From positions 1 through 7,290 of the forward strand of contig CAZUAS010000122.1 in assembly GCA_964618515.1 (NCBI GenBank): DNA of 7,290 bases, given 5' to 3'. Source of the stretch: JAFGNW01 sp964618515 (GTDB lineage: Bacteria > Zixibacteria > MSB-5A5 > GN15 > FEB-12). The translations under genes and the position numbers were made by a program. Of this stretch, positions 1 to 7,141 are shown in pieces. Position 1 is the first letter of the stretch; each line of letters begins with the position of its first letter. The notes beneath the pieces are model-generated. The model was not told the DNA's origin. It ran no database searches and saw only the letters and a list, made by a program, of their open reading frames with translations.

Positions 1-1052
1 ATAGAATCGGTTTCAAACTTATCCCCATCAAATTAAAGACCGGTGTGCTGGCGGAACTTGGCGGTTACGGTTCCGGCCCGACGGTGGCGTTGCGAACTGA
101 TATCGACGCCCTGCCGATTACCGAAAAAACCGGATTGAGGTACCGTTCTAAAAATATCGGCCGGATGCATGCTTGTGGTCATGATATGCACATGGCCGCC
201 ATTTTAGGCGCCGCGGTCATACTGGCGCACATGAAAGACCACTTCAGGGGACGGGTGCGGCTCATCTGCCAGCCGGCCGAGGAAATGCCGCCGGGCGGAG
301 CCGAGCCGATGATTAACAACGGAGCTCTTGAGGGGGTGGATATGATACTGGGGCTTCACGTTGACCCGGATATTCCCACCGGTAAAATTACTCTGCGCGA
401 CGGCATTGCGATGGCGTCGGTGTTTGATTTTGATATAATCGTCACCGGCCCGGGCGGTCACGCCGCTCGGCCGCATCTTACGGTTGACGCCATCACCACC
501 GCGGCCGAAATTATTGAAGCCCTTCAGAAAATTGTTTCCCGCGAAACCGACCCGATAGACCCCGTAGTTATCACCTTTGGCACCATTGAAGGCGGCGTGG
601 CCCGTAACACCATTGCCGAAAGGGTTAAAATAGCCGGAACGGCGCGGACTTTTTCACCGAAAAATTTCAAGAAAATTCCGGCTTTAATAAAAAGAACCGT
701 TGCCGGCGTCAGCCGGGCACGGGGTGCCCGGGCGGAAGTTATCCCGCTGGCATCCTTTCCGCCTTTGAAAAACCATGCCGGGGTAAACAGGCTTCTGGCT
801 GATAATTTTAAAGCTCTTTTCGGTCCGGGGCGGGTATCGCTGTCGGAACTGGTTATGGGGGGCGAAGATTTTGCTTTTTACCTTCAGAAAGTACCCGGAG
901 CGATGTTTCGCCTGGGTATAAGGAACGAAAATATTAAAGCTGACCAGCCCTGGCATTCCCCGGAATTTATGGCTGATGAAAACGCCCTGGTTTACGGAAC
1001 TTCGCTTTTAGTCGCTGCTACCCTGGATTATTTAACGAGACCTGGACGATGA
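1..1052 (+). CDS. M20-family metal-dependent amidohydrolase, 5' end outside window
   Basis: The reading frame is open from base 3, so the true start lies upstream; the GTG at 45 is internal to the family's N-terminal region. Family knowledge: M20D-type enzymes (hippurate hydrolase, N-acyl-L-amino acid and N-acetyl-diaminopimelate deacylases, IAA-amino acid hydrolases) cleave amide bonds using two metal ions. Visible motifs: GPTVALRTDIDALPI; HACGHDMH with the metal-ligand Cys at 174-176 and His at 180-182; QPAEE with the catalytic/ligand Glu pair at 279-284; GLHV with His at 357-359; GGHAARPH of the lid/dimerisation domain near 453; MGGEDFAFY near 855; and a C-terminal WHSPEF with the last ligand His at 954-956. 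All expected active-site residues are present, so the enzyme is probably active. No signal peptide can be judged because the N-terminus is missing. The stop overlaps the next start by 4 bases. Family assignment is firm; the substrate is not determinable. Confidence 0.93.
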   Translation, partial: RIGFKLIPIKLKTGVLAELGGYGSGPTVALRTDIDALPITEKTGLRYRSKNIGRMHACGHDMHMAAILGAAVILAHMKDHFRGRVRLICQPAEEMPPGGAEPMINNGALEGVDMILGLHVDPDIPTGKITLRDGIAMASVFDFDIIVTGPGGHAARPHLTVDAITTAAEIIEALQKIVSRETDPIDPVVITFGTIEGGVARNTIAERVKIAGTARTFSPKNFKKIPALIKRTVAGVSRARGARAEVIPLASFPPLKNHAGVNRLLADNFKALFGPGRVSLSELVMGGEDFAFYLQKVPGAMFRLGIRNENIKADQPWHSPEFMADENALVYGTSLLVAATLDYLTRPGR

Positions 1053-2521
1053 TTTACAGCTTTTCTATTCTCATAACCGTATTAACGGTACTATTATCGT
1101 TTATTCCTGCCGGGGCTTTCCTTCTAAAAGACCAGGCGGTGACCTTTGCCGAGTTCAATTATGTCAACGCCGTCGCCACCTCCATGTCGCACGCTTATTT
1201 CGCCACCACCGAGGGCATAATTCGCTACAACAAGATGGAGCGCCGCTGGGAATTACCCCTCACCGGCTCGGACGGCCTGCCAAGGGAGGAAATCAAAAAA
1301 GTTTGGGTGGATACCTTTGACGACAGGCTTTACGCCCAGACCGGTTTTTCTCTTTACGAATACGATATGACCTTCGACCGCTGGTATCCCCTTAACGAAC
1401 TTCCCGAATTCAACACCAACGACCGGCACATACGCCGGGATGAACCATTGATACCGCCTTTCAGTTTTAATTATCTCGGCGATGGTTCCCTGGTGGACCC
1501 TTTCGCCCGGACTTATCCCATCAGTGATATTGTCGATGACCGTTCCGGCACTCTCTGGATCGGTACCTGGGGTTACGGTCCGGCTACCGCTCCGAGCACC
1601 TCAACCCTGGTGGAACTTCTACCTTACGGTTTGCTCCAGAACCGTGTCAATGCCGTCTTTCTTGATGATAGTCTTTTGTGGGTTTCCGGTGCGGTTACGA
1701 CCGGTTCCCGGACCGGGATTTCGGTATATAATACCCGTCAGAACAGCTTTTTTTACGTTGAATCGGGGCTGCGGTCGGATTTCCCCGCCTACGACATTAA
1801 CTGCCTGGAAGGCAACCAGAGTTATGTTTATGCCGGCACCGAGTACGGGGTTTATGTCCTGGACAAGAAAAGCCTGCAGGTAGTTGATTATTATAATCGC
1901 CGGCGCGGACTCGTTGACAATAACGTCATCAGCCTTAAAAGCGTTGGTGATTCGCTTTTTATCGGCACCGCATCGGGGCTGGCGATGGTCAGTCATGAGG
2001 GTGACTCCCTCAAAATAATCCAGCCCAGATTTTTCTTTAACCAGGTAATTTATGATATTGCCCGGGCAGGTTCTTTCCTCTGGCTGGGTACCAGTATCGG
2101 GGCCTACCGCTACTCCCTGGAAACCGGCCGCCTGCAGCAATTTTCGGACCCGAAGATGTTTGTCAGCGGCGATGTTTACAGTATTGAACCTGATGGAGAT
2201 TTCATTTGGTTTGCCTCCGATGAAGGCGTCCTGCGCTTAAACACCGCCACCGGCGAAACCGAGTCCTTCCGCGAGTTTACCAACCGACTGCAAAGCCGGG
2301 CGCTGGCGGTCAATGACCGGATTTGCGCCATTGCTTCCGATAAAGGAATGACTTTCATTTTCCATGACCGGGACAAGCCTTTCAGCCGGGAATTTACCAT
2401 CGATGACGGCTTACCCTCAAACAATGTCTATGAGCTCGTCCTGGACGGCGACTATATCTGGGTGGGCACCGATAAGGGGCTGACCCGTTTCTGGTGGAAC
2501 AATCCCAATCGGGTCGATTGA
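1049..2521 (+). CDS. Secreted beta-propeller protein with Reg_prop-like repeats
   Basis: This 490-residue protein starts with a hydrophobic stretch (residues 4-19) and a PAGA-like site near residues 20-23, which fits a Sec signal peptide with cleavage around 23. The rest is made of repeats of about 40-48 residues. Each carries a short strand of the form [LI]W[IVL]GT..G[IVL]..[YF], followed by a turn. Repeat cores fall near residues 51, 95, 170, 211, 260, 304, 345, 387, 426 and 471. This resembles the two-component regulator propeller (Reg_prop) repeat, usually found in sensor ectodomains. No transmembrane helix, kinase or DNA-binding domain follows, so it is a free-standing exported propeller, probably periplasmic or surface-associated. 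The ATG at 1049 overlaps the amidohydrolase stop (ATGA) and lacks a clear Shine-Dalgarno, which suggests translational coupling. The ligand and role are unknown. The propeller fold is well supported; the Reg_prop subfamily label is less certain. Confidence 0.85.
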   Translation: MIYSFSILITVLTVLLSFIPAGAFLLKDQAVTFAEFNYVNAVATSMSHAYFATTEGIIRYNKMERRWELPLTGSDGLPREEIKKVWVDTFDDRLYAQTGFSLYEYDMTFDRWYPLNELPEFNTNDRHIRRDEPLIPPFSFNYLGDGSLVDPFARTYPISDIVDDRSGTLWIGTWGYGPATAPSTSTLVELLPYGLLQNRVNAVFLDDSLLWVSGAVTTGSRTGISVYNTRQNSFFYVESGLRSDFPAYDINCLEGNQSYVYAGTEYGVYVLDKKSLQVVDYYNRRRGLVDNNVISLKSVGDSLFIGTASGLAMVSHEGDSLKIIQPRFFFNQVIYDIARAGSFLWLGTSIGAYRYSLETGRLQQFSDPKMFVSGDVYSIEPDGDFIWFASDEGVLRLNTATGETESFREFTNRLQSRALAVNDRICAIASDKGMTFIFHDRDKPFSREFTIDDGLPSNNVYELVLDGDYIWVGTDKGLTRFWWNNPNRVD

Positions 2522-2530
2522 TTTTTTTTT
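2506..2530 (+). terminator. Rho-independent terminator overlapping the propeller gene's stop codon
   Basis: A perfect 6-bp stem (CAATCG at 2506-2511, CGATTG at 2515-2520) with a 3-base loop is followed by one A and nine Ts (2522-2530). The stop codon TGA at 2519-2521 lies in the 3' arm and next base. The stem is short with only three G:C pairs, so efficiency may be modest. Position between two genes and the long T-tract support the call. Confidence 0.6.
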
Positions 2531-2540
2531 AGATTAAATA

Positions 2541-2569
2541 TTGATAACTCTCGGTCAATTGCATACCAT
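2541..2569 (+). promoter_or_regulatory. Possible sigma70-type promoter for the ybbR-tsaD pair
   Basis: TTGATA (2541-2546, 5 of 6 matches to the -35 consensus) is separated by 17 bases from TACCAT (2564-2569, 4 of 6 matches to the -10 consensus). It sits just after the terminator-like hairpin and 51 bases before the preferred ATG of the YbbR gene, in an AT-rich 99-base gap. The placement is sensible but the -10 is weak, and the organism's promoter consensus is unknown. Confidence 0.33.
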
Positions 2570-2620
2570 TATTATGCTTATGTGCACTTTTTAAAAAATT
2601 ACGGTAACGAAATATCGATA

Positions 2621-3538
2621 ATGAAAAGCATATTCAAGAATTTCTGGCTTAAAGTAATAGCCATAATAATGGGTTTCCTCATCTGGTTTCACGTGGTCAC
2701 GGAAAAAAATTACACTTATGAATTGAAACTGCCCATTGCCCATATCGCCCTGAAAGAAAATCTGACCCTGTCCAAAAAACCACCCGACTCTCTGTCTGTC
2801 AAGGTCTCGGCTTCCGGTAAACAACTATTACGCGAGGAATGGCGCAACCGGGGACTGCATATCGACGCCACCCAGTTCGATATCGGTGCATATGACCTGG
2901 TTCTCAACAACAAAAACGTTGTCCTGCAGGAACCTTCCAGTAATGTAATTCTCGACAACATCGTCTTCCCCACCGCCATCAACCTTCAAATCGATGAAAA
3001 GGCCTCGATGACTATCAGTGTAACGCCGGACCTTGAAGTCATCGCCGATGATGGTTTTGCTATCAGCCAGCCTATAGCGACCACACCCTCCGAGGTGGAA
3101 ATAATCGGTCCCAGGTCGCTGCTGAGACGTTTTCAGACCGTTTTTACCGAGCAAAAAAAGCTTACCGGTCTGAAAAACAATGTCATCATAACCCTGCCTC
3201 TTATTCCCCCGGCAGGGTACGGCATCTCCCTGAAACCCGATTCCATTACGCTGTCAATTAAAGTAATTCCGGTTAAAACCAGGGTATATGAAAACCTGCC
3301 GGTGGTGGTTTTCAACGCTCCCGTGGATAAAACCTACAGTCTTTTCCCCCCCACAGTGACTGTTGAATTAACCGGTCCTCCCAGTGATATCGACCTGCTA
3401 AACCGGAAAGCCCTGACCGTGTCAATTGATTACAAACAGATAGACCGGGAGGGTCTGGCACCGGTCAAAATTGACTGTCCTTCCAATTTTAAAGTCAAAA
3501 AATCCTCCGCCGATTCCGTAAAGATTATAATAAGATGA
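2621..3538 (+). CDS. YbbR-domain (CdaR-like) membrane-anchored protein
   Basis: From the ATG at 2621 this is a 305-residue protein. A short basic N-terminus (MKSIFKNFWLK) is followed by one hydrophobic helix (about residues 8-26) and then an extracytoplasmic region. I read three YbbR-like repeats, roughly residues 31-122, 124-213 and 214-305. Repeats two and three share a P-x-x-V-x-[IV]-x-G-P turn (PSEVEIIGPRS, PTVTVELTGPPS). In Firmicutes the YbbR protein CdaR binds and regulates the diadenylate cyclase CdaA, which makes c-di-AMP, and is usually encoded beside it. No cyclase is visible here, so a CdaR role is not established. An upstream in-frame GTG at 2582 would add 13 residues, but the ATG places the anchor at the usual distance from the N-terminus. 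No strong ribosome-binding site precedes either start. The gene ends one base before tsaD. Confidence 0.85.
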   Translation: MKSIFKNFWLKVIAIIMGFLIWFHVVTEKNYTYELKLPIAHIALKENLTLSKKPPDSLSVKVSASGKQLLREEWRNRGLHIDATQFDIGAYDLVLNNKNVVLQEPSSNVILDNIVFPTAINLQIDEKASMTISVTPDLEVIADDGFAISQPIATTPSEVEIIGPRSLLRRFQTVFTEQKKLTGLKNNVIITLPLIPPAGYGISLKPDSITLSIKVIPVKTRVYENLPVVVFNAPVDKTYSLFPPTVTVELTGPPSDIDLLNRKALTVSIDYKQIDREGLAPVKIDCPSNFKVKKSSADSVKIIIR

Positions 3539-3539
3539 T

Positions 3540-4538
3540 ATGTTGACACTGGGCATTGAAACCTCATGCGATGAAACCTCGATGGCGGTCGTGGAGGACG
3601 GGCGCCGGATATTATCCAATATAATTCTGTTGCAGGTGATTCACAACGAATTCGGTGGCGTGGTTCCCGAAGTAGCCAGCCGGGAACATTTGAAAACCAT
3701 AACGCCCATCTACCGGCAGGCCCTGAGTAAAGCCGGCGTTTCTCTTAAGCAAATCAATTTAATTGCCGCCACCATGGGTCCCGGGCTGGTGGGACCGCTT
3801 TTAGTGGGGTTGTCTTTTGCCAAAGGCCTGGCGTTTGCGGCTCATATCCCTTTTATTGCCGTCAACCACATGGAGGGGCACCTGGCCGCCAATATCCTGG
3901 AACATCCCGACCTTGACCCGCATCACCTGACTTTAATTGTCTCCGGCGGCCATACTATGCTGGTTGAAGTAAGACGGTTCGGCGAATATGAAATTCTCGG
4001 AAAGACCAAGGATGACGCCGCCGGGGAAGCTTTTGATAAAGTCGCCAAGCTGATGGGCCTGGAGTATCCTGGAGGGGCAGAAGTTGATAAACTGGCTCGT
4101 GAAGGTAACCCCCAATATTATCGTTTTCCCCGGGCTATTCGCAAAGAAGGGTACTTTTTCTCCTTTTCCGGGTTGAAAACAGCCGTTAGCCTGTATCTTA
4201 ACAAGCTGGACCGGGCTACATTCGAAAAACATAAAGCTGATATTGCGGCTTCTTTCCAGGAAGCGGTGGTCGAAATCCTGGTGGAAAAAACCGTTAGAGC
4301 GGCTCAGGAAAAAAATATCCGCCATGTTACCATATCCGGCGGCGTTGCCGCTAACAGCCGCCTGAGAAACCTTATGACCGAAAAACTACAGCTCGTAAAT
4401 AAACACCTTTTTTATCCTTCGCCTGTTCTCTGTACCGATAACGCCGCCATGATTGCCGCCGCGGGTTTCTACCGATTTGAAAAGGAAGGTCCGGGTGAAT
4501 TTATAAGTGAAGCCGTTCCGTATCTGAAACTCCAATAA
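3540..4538 (+). CDS. tsaD: tRNA N6-adenosine threonylcarbamoyltransferase TsaD
   Basis: TsaD (formerly Gcp/YgjD; Kae1 in archaea and eukaryotes) transfers the threonylcarbamoyl group from TC-AMP to A37 of tRNAs that read ANN codons. In bacteria it works with TsaB and TsaE; TsaC/Sua5 makes the intermediate. It acts in the cytoplasm. The 332 residues match the usual bacterial length. Visible motifs: GIETSCDETS at residues 5-14; FGGVVPEVASREH at 38-50; the metal-binding HMEGH with His110 and His114; VSGGHT at 134-139; FSFSGLKTAV in the middle; SGGVAANSRLR; and CTDNAAMIA with the metal-ligand Asp300. All expected catalytic positions are present. The ATG is one base after the ybbR stop and lacks a Shine-Dalgarno, which suggests translation is coupled to ybbR. 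TsaB and TsaE are not in the window. Identification is very secure. Confidence 0.98.
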   Translation: MLTLGIETSCDETSMAVVEDGRRILSNIILLQVIHNEFGGVVPEVASREHLKTITPIYRQALSKAGVSLKQINLIAATMGPGLVGPLLVGLSFAKGLAFAAHIPFIAVNHMEGHLAANILEHPDLDPHHLTLIVSGGHTMLVEVRRFGEYEILGKTKDDAAGEAFDKVAKLMGLEYPGGAEVDKLAREGNPQYYRFPRAIRKEGYFFSFSGLKTAVSLYLNKLDRATFEKHKADIAASFQEAVVEILVEKTVRAAQEKNIRHVTISGGVAANSRLRNLMTEKLQLVNKHLFYPSPVLCTDNAAMIAAAGFYRFEKEGPGEFISEAVPYLKLQ

Positions 4539-4563
4539 AGAAGCCAAAAACAACTTTTCCCGC

Positions 4564-4592
4564 TTGCGCCTGTATTCTTATTCTGTTATTGT
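4564..4592 (+). promoter_or_regulatory. Possible extended -10 promoter for the radical SAM gene
   Basis: In the 91-base gap after tsaD, TTGCGC (4564-4569, a weak -35) lies 17 bases before TATTGT (4587-4592, 4 of 6 matches). A TG at 4584-4585 gives the TGn extension typical of extended -10 promoters. TTTAAT at 4592-4597 is an alternative -10 without a -35. The gap is the second longest in the window and contains no small reading frame I would defend. The signal is plausible only. Confidence 0.28.
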
Positions 4593-4629
4593 TTAATACC
4601 CTGAAAGTGAAAGCGCAGCACTTGTTCGA

Positions 4630-7137
4630 ATGAAAACTTTACTCGAAAAAAAACTCTTTCCCTTCGTAATCAAACCCGGACGTTACACCGGCGGCGAACC
4701 GGGACAAATAGTAAAAGATCCTTCGGGTCGGATTAACTATCTTCATGCCTATCCCGACAAGTATGAGCTGGGACAATCTTATCTTGGTCTCCAGACGATA
4801 TACCATATTATAAATCAGGACGACCGGTTTTTGTGCGAACGGGTTTTTGCTGTTGACCGCGACGCGGAGGAAATCATGCGTCGGGAAAAAATCCCGCTTT
4901 TTTCACTGGAATCGTGGCGCCCGGCGACGGCTTTCGACGCCATCGGTTTCACGCTGGTAGATGAATCGGTTTATACCAATCTCTTAACCATGCTCGACCT
5001 GGCCGGTATTCCCCTGCGGTCGGAACAGCGCGACAACCGTCACCCCCTGGTCATGGCCGGCGGCCCGGCCGCCTTTAACCCGGAACCCCTGGCTGATTTT
5101 ATTGACTTGTTCTTTATCGGAGACGCTGAGGAAGGTTTGCCTGAAATGCTGGAGATTCTTTATCACCTTAAGGGCAAATCCCGCTCTGAAAAACTGGAGG
5201 CTCTCGGACGCGGGGTTAGCTCGGTTTATATCCCTGCTTTTTACGACCGGGAACATCGACCGCTCAAAGATTTCGCTCCGCCCAAAATCAAAGCCCGGGT
5301 GGTGCGACAGCTTAAACCCGACTATTACCCGAAACAGCCCCTGGTTCCCCTTATCGAAACCGTGCATAATCACCTGGGAGTGGAAATCATGCGGGGATGT
5401 CCGCAAAGCTGTCGTTTCTGCATGGCGGGGCCGATTTACCGCCCGGTGCGACTGCGCCCACAAAACGAAATTGCCGACCAAATCGAACAACAAATCGACA
5501 ATACCGGCTACGAAGAAGTATGTTTGATGTCCCTGTCATCATCGGATTACCCTCATATAGAAACCCTGGCCGCCAACCTTGCCCGCCGCCTTGAACAAAG
5601 GAAAGTTTCCATCGCCCTCCCCTCACTGAGGCCGGGTTCTATCAGCCCGACCCTTTTGGAAGCGGTCAAGAAAGTCCGCAATTACGGTTTGACAATAGCT
5701 CCCGAGGCCGGTACGGAACGCCTGCGCTTGTTTATCCGGAAAAACTTTCCCGACGAAGCCATTTACGACACTGCCCGCATGGCTTTTCAAAAAGGCTGGA
5801 CTACCATTAAACTGTATTTCATGATTGGTCTGCCGACGGAAACAGACGAAGATCTGCTGGGCATCGTCAATCTGTGCCGTAATATTCATCAGATAGGTCA
5901 GGACTATCCCGCACGGAAAACAATTAATGTTTCTATTTCGCCTTTTATTCCCAAACCCCTTACGCCGTTTCAATGGGATGAAGCTATCGATGACCAGGAA
6001 GCCTACCGCCGGATACTCTTTATCAAGAAGCGGCTTAATATAAATCAAATACATATCAAGCACGAGGATACCAAACTATCAAAACTACTCAGTATTCTCA
6101 GCCGGGGCGGGCGTCAGATTGGCGCGGCGCTTGAGACCGCTTACAAACGCGGTTGTCGTTTTGACCACTGGAGTGAGGACTTCGAATACGAAACCTGGGT
6201 AGAAGCTCTCAAAGAAAATAATATAAATATTGACGACGCCCTGAAAGCCATTCCTTTCTCGGCAGTACTGCCCTGGGACCATATTGAAAAGGGCCTTTCA
6301 ACGGAACACCTTCAGGAAGAACGCCGGAGGACATCGATTCAGTTGAAGGAATACACCCCCCAGGCTCAGACCGGGAACGAAAAGCCCGTGGAACCGGATA
6401 ATAACAATCAGCTTGCCTTCGGCCGGAGCAAGAAAAAAGTGCCCTCCCGCAATGTGGCGGCTCCCACCAAGAACCGTTTTCGTATTCACTGGGGGAAGTC
6501 AAGCCGTTACAGATACATGTCACACCTTGACAACCTGCGCCTCCTGGAGCGCGCCATTCGACGGGCGCATCTTCCGGTCGCCTACAGTCAGGGTTTTAAT
6601 CCCACGATGAAACTATCTTTCGGACCGCCGCTTCCCCTGGGATTCACGTCCGAGGCGGAATATGTCGATATAACTCTGGAAACGACTTTTATGCCATATA
6701 TGCTTGACAACCTGCAAAAATCATTACCCGCGGGGGTTGATATTTACAACGCCCGGGCGGTTCTGGACAAGGCACCCTCGCTCTCAGCGGCTCTGAATCG
6801 GGTGGAGTACTGTGTTCCTGTCGAGGAATGGATTAGTATTGAAGCCCTGGAAAGTGACATTGCCGGTTTAAATAAGGCAGAAAAGCTCGAAATTGACCGG
6901 GTGAGCAAAAATGAAAGTCGTCGAATAGATATACGGTCAGCAGTTTACAATTTAAAGACCGACGGCTCGATGCTGTTAATGACTCTGGGGCTGGGTGACG
7001 GGGGTTATGCTCGTCCAAACGAAGTCGTGGAATTTTTAAAAAACGGTTTGAAAAGCGCCGGTGCCGCTCTGCCGTTTCATCGCCGGGCGATGTATCGCCT
7101 TGAAGGCGACCGTAAAATCGACCCTATGGATTTATAA
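4630..7137 (+). CDS. Radical SAM protein (TIGR03960 type) fused to DUF2344 (TIGR03936) domain
   Basis: This 835-residue protein has two parts. Residues 1 to about 200 form the N-terminal domain typical of the family, often described as B12-binding-like (YPDKYELGQSYLG; GGPAAFNPEPLADFIDLFFIGD). The radical SAM core follows: CPQSCRFC supplies the CX3CX2C cysteines for the [4Fe-4S] cluster at 257, 261 and 264, and the core also carries IAPEAGTERLR at 356-366 and MIGLPTETDED at 398-408. From about residue 615 the DUF2344 domain begins (YRYMSHLDNLRLLERAIRRA, YSQGFNPTMKLSFGPPLPLG). In many bacteria these two parts are adjacent or fused; the reaction is unknown to me. The linker at about 570-614 has no cysteine, although relatives usually carry a TPDC...C..CGVC cluster there. 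The ATG fits the family N-terminus, an in-frame stop lies at 4594-4596, and no Shine-Dalgarno is visible. Domain assignment is secure, function is not. Confidence 0.93.
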   Translation: MKTLLEKKLFPFVIKPGRYTGGEPGQIVKDPSGRINYLHAYPDKYELGQSYLGLQTIYHIINQDDRFLCERVFAVDRDAEEIMRREKIPLFSLESWRPATAFDAIGFTLVDESVYTNLLTMLDLAGIPLRSEQRDNRHPLVMAGGPAAFNPEPLADFIDLFFIGDAEEGLPEMLEILYHLKGKSRSEKLEALGRGVSSVYIPAFYDREHRPLKDFAPPKIKARVVRQLKPDYYPKQPLVPLIETVHNHLGVEIMRGCPQSCRFCMAGPIYRPVRLRPQNEIADQIEQQIDNTGYEEVCLMSLSSSDYPHIETLAANLARRLEQRKVSIALPSLRPGSISPTLLEAVKKVRNYGLTIAPEAGTERLRLFIRKNFPDEAIYDTARMAFQKGWTTIKLYFMIGLPTETDEDLLGIVNLCRNIHQIGQDYPARKTINVSISPFIPKPLTPFQWDEAIDDQEAYRRILFIKKRLNINQIHIKHEDTKLSKLLSILSRGGRQIGAALETAYKRGCRFDHWSEDFEYETWVEALKENNINIDDALKAIPFSAVLPWDHIEKGLSTEHLQEERRRTSIQLKEYTPQAQTGNEKPVEPDNNNQLAFGRSKKKVPSRNVAAPTKNRFRIHWGKSSRYRYMSHLDNLRLLERAIRRAHLPVAYSQGFNPTMKLSFGPPLPLGFTSEAEYVDITLETTFMPYMLDNLQKSLPAGVDIYNARAVLDKAPSLSAALNRVEYCVPVEEWISIEALESDIAGLNKAEKLEIDRVSKNESRRIDIRSAVYNLKTDGSMLLMTLGLGDGGYARPNEVVEFLKNGLKSAGAALPFHRRAMYRLEGDRKIDPMDL

Positions 7138-7141
7138 TATT

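Noticed and set aside
45..47. GTG as the start of the amidohydrolase
   Set aside because: The frame is open to the left edge, and the residues before it (RIGFKLIPIKLKTG) fit the family's N-terminal region, so the gene begins outside the window.
1482..1883. Second + strand frame of 133 codons inside the propeller gene
   Set aside because: Its composition (Pro-, Arg- and Trp-rich, no pattern) is that of an out-of-frame reading of the propeller gene.
1619..2140. Antisense open frame of 173 codons inside the propeller gene
   Set aside because: It lies opposite a gene with clear repeat structure, and its translation shows no recognisable motif. Open antisense frames are expected here by chance.
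2582..2620. GTG start for the YbbR protein, adding 13 residues
   Set aside because: The extra residues are not family-like, no ribosome-binding site supports the GTG, and the ATG at 2621 gives a standard short basic N-terminus before the membrane helix. It cannot be fully excluded.
4565..4617. Inverted pair TGCGC / GCGCA in the gap before the radical SAM gene, as a possible riboswitch or operator
   Set aside because: There are only five pairs with a 43-base loop and no supporting inner helix. I saw no cobalamin riboswitch or other known RNA element in the 91-base gap.
4984..5493. Antisense open frame of 169 codons inside the radical SAM gene
   Set aside because: It opposes the conserved domain region including the CX3CX2C motif, and has no motif or initiation signal of its own.
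5623..6063. Antisense open frame of 146 codons inside the radical SAM core
   Set aside because: It lies opposite conserved radical SAM sequence, with no domain pattern and no independent gene context.
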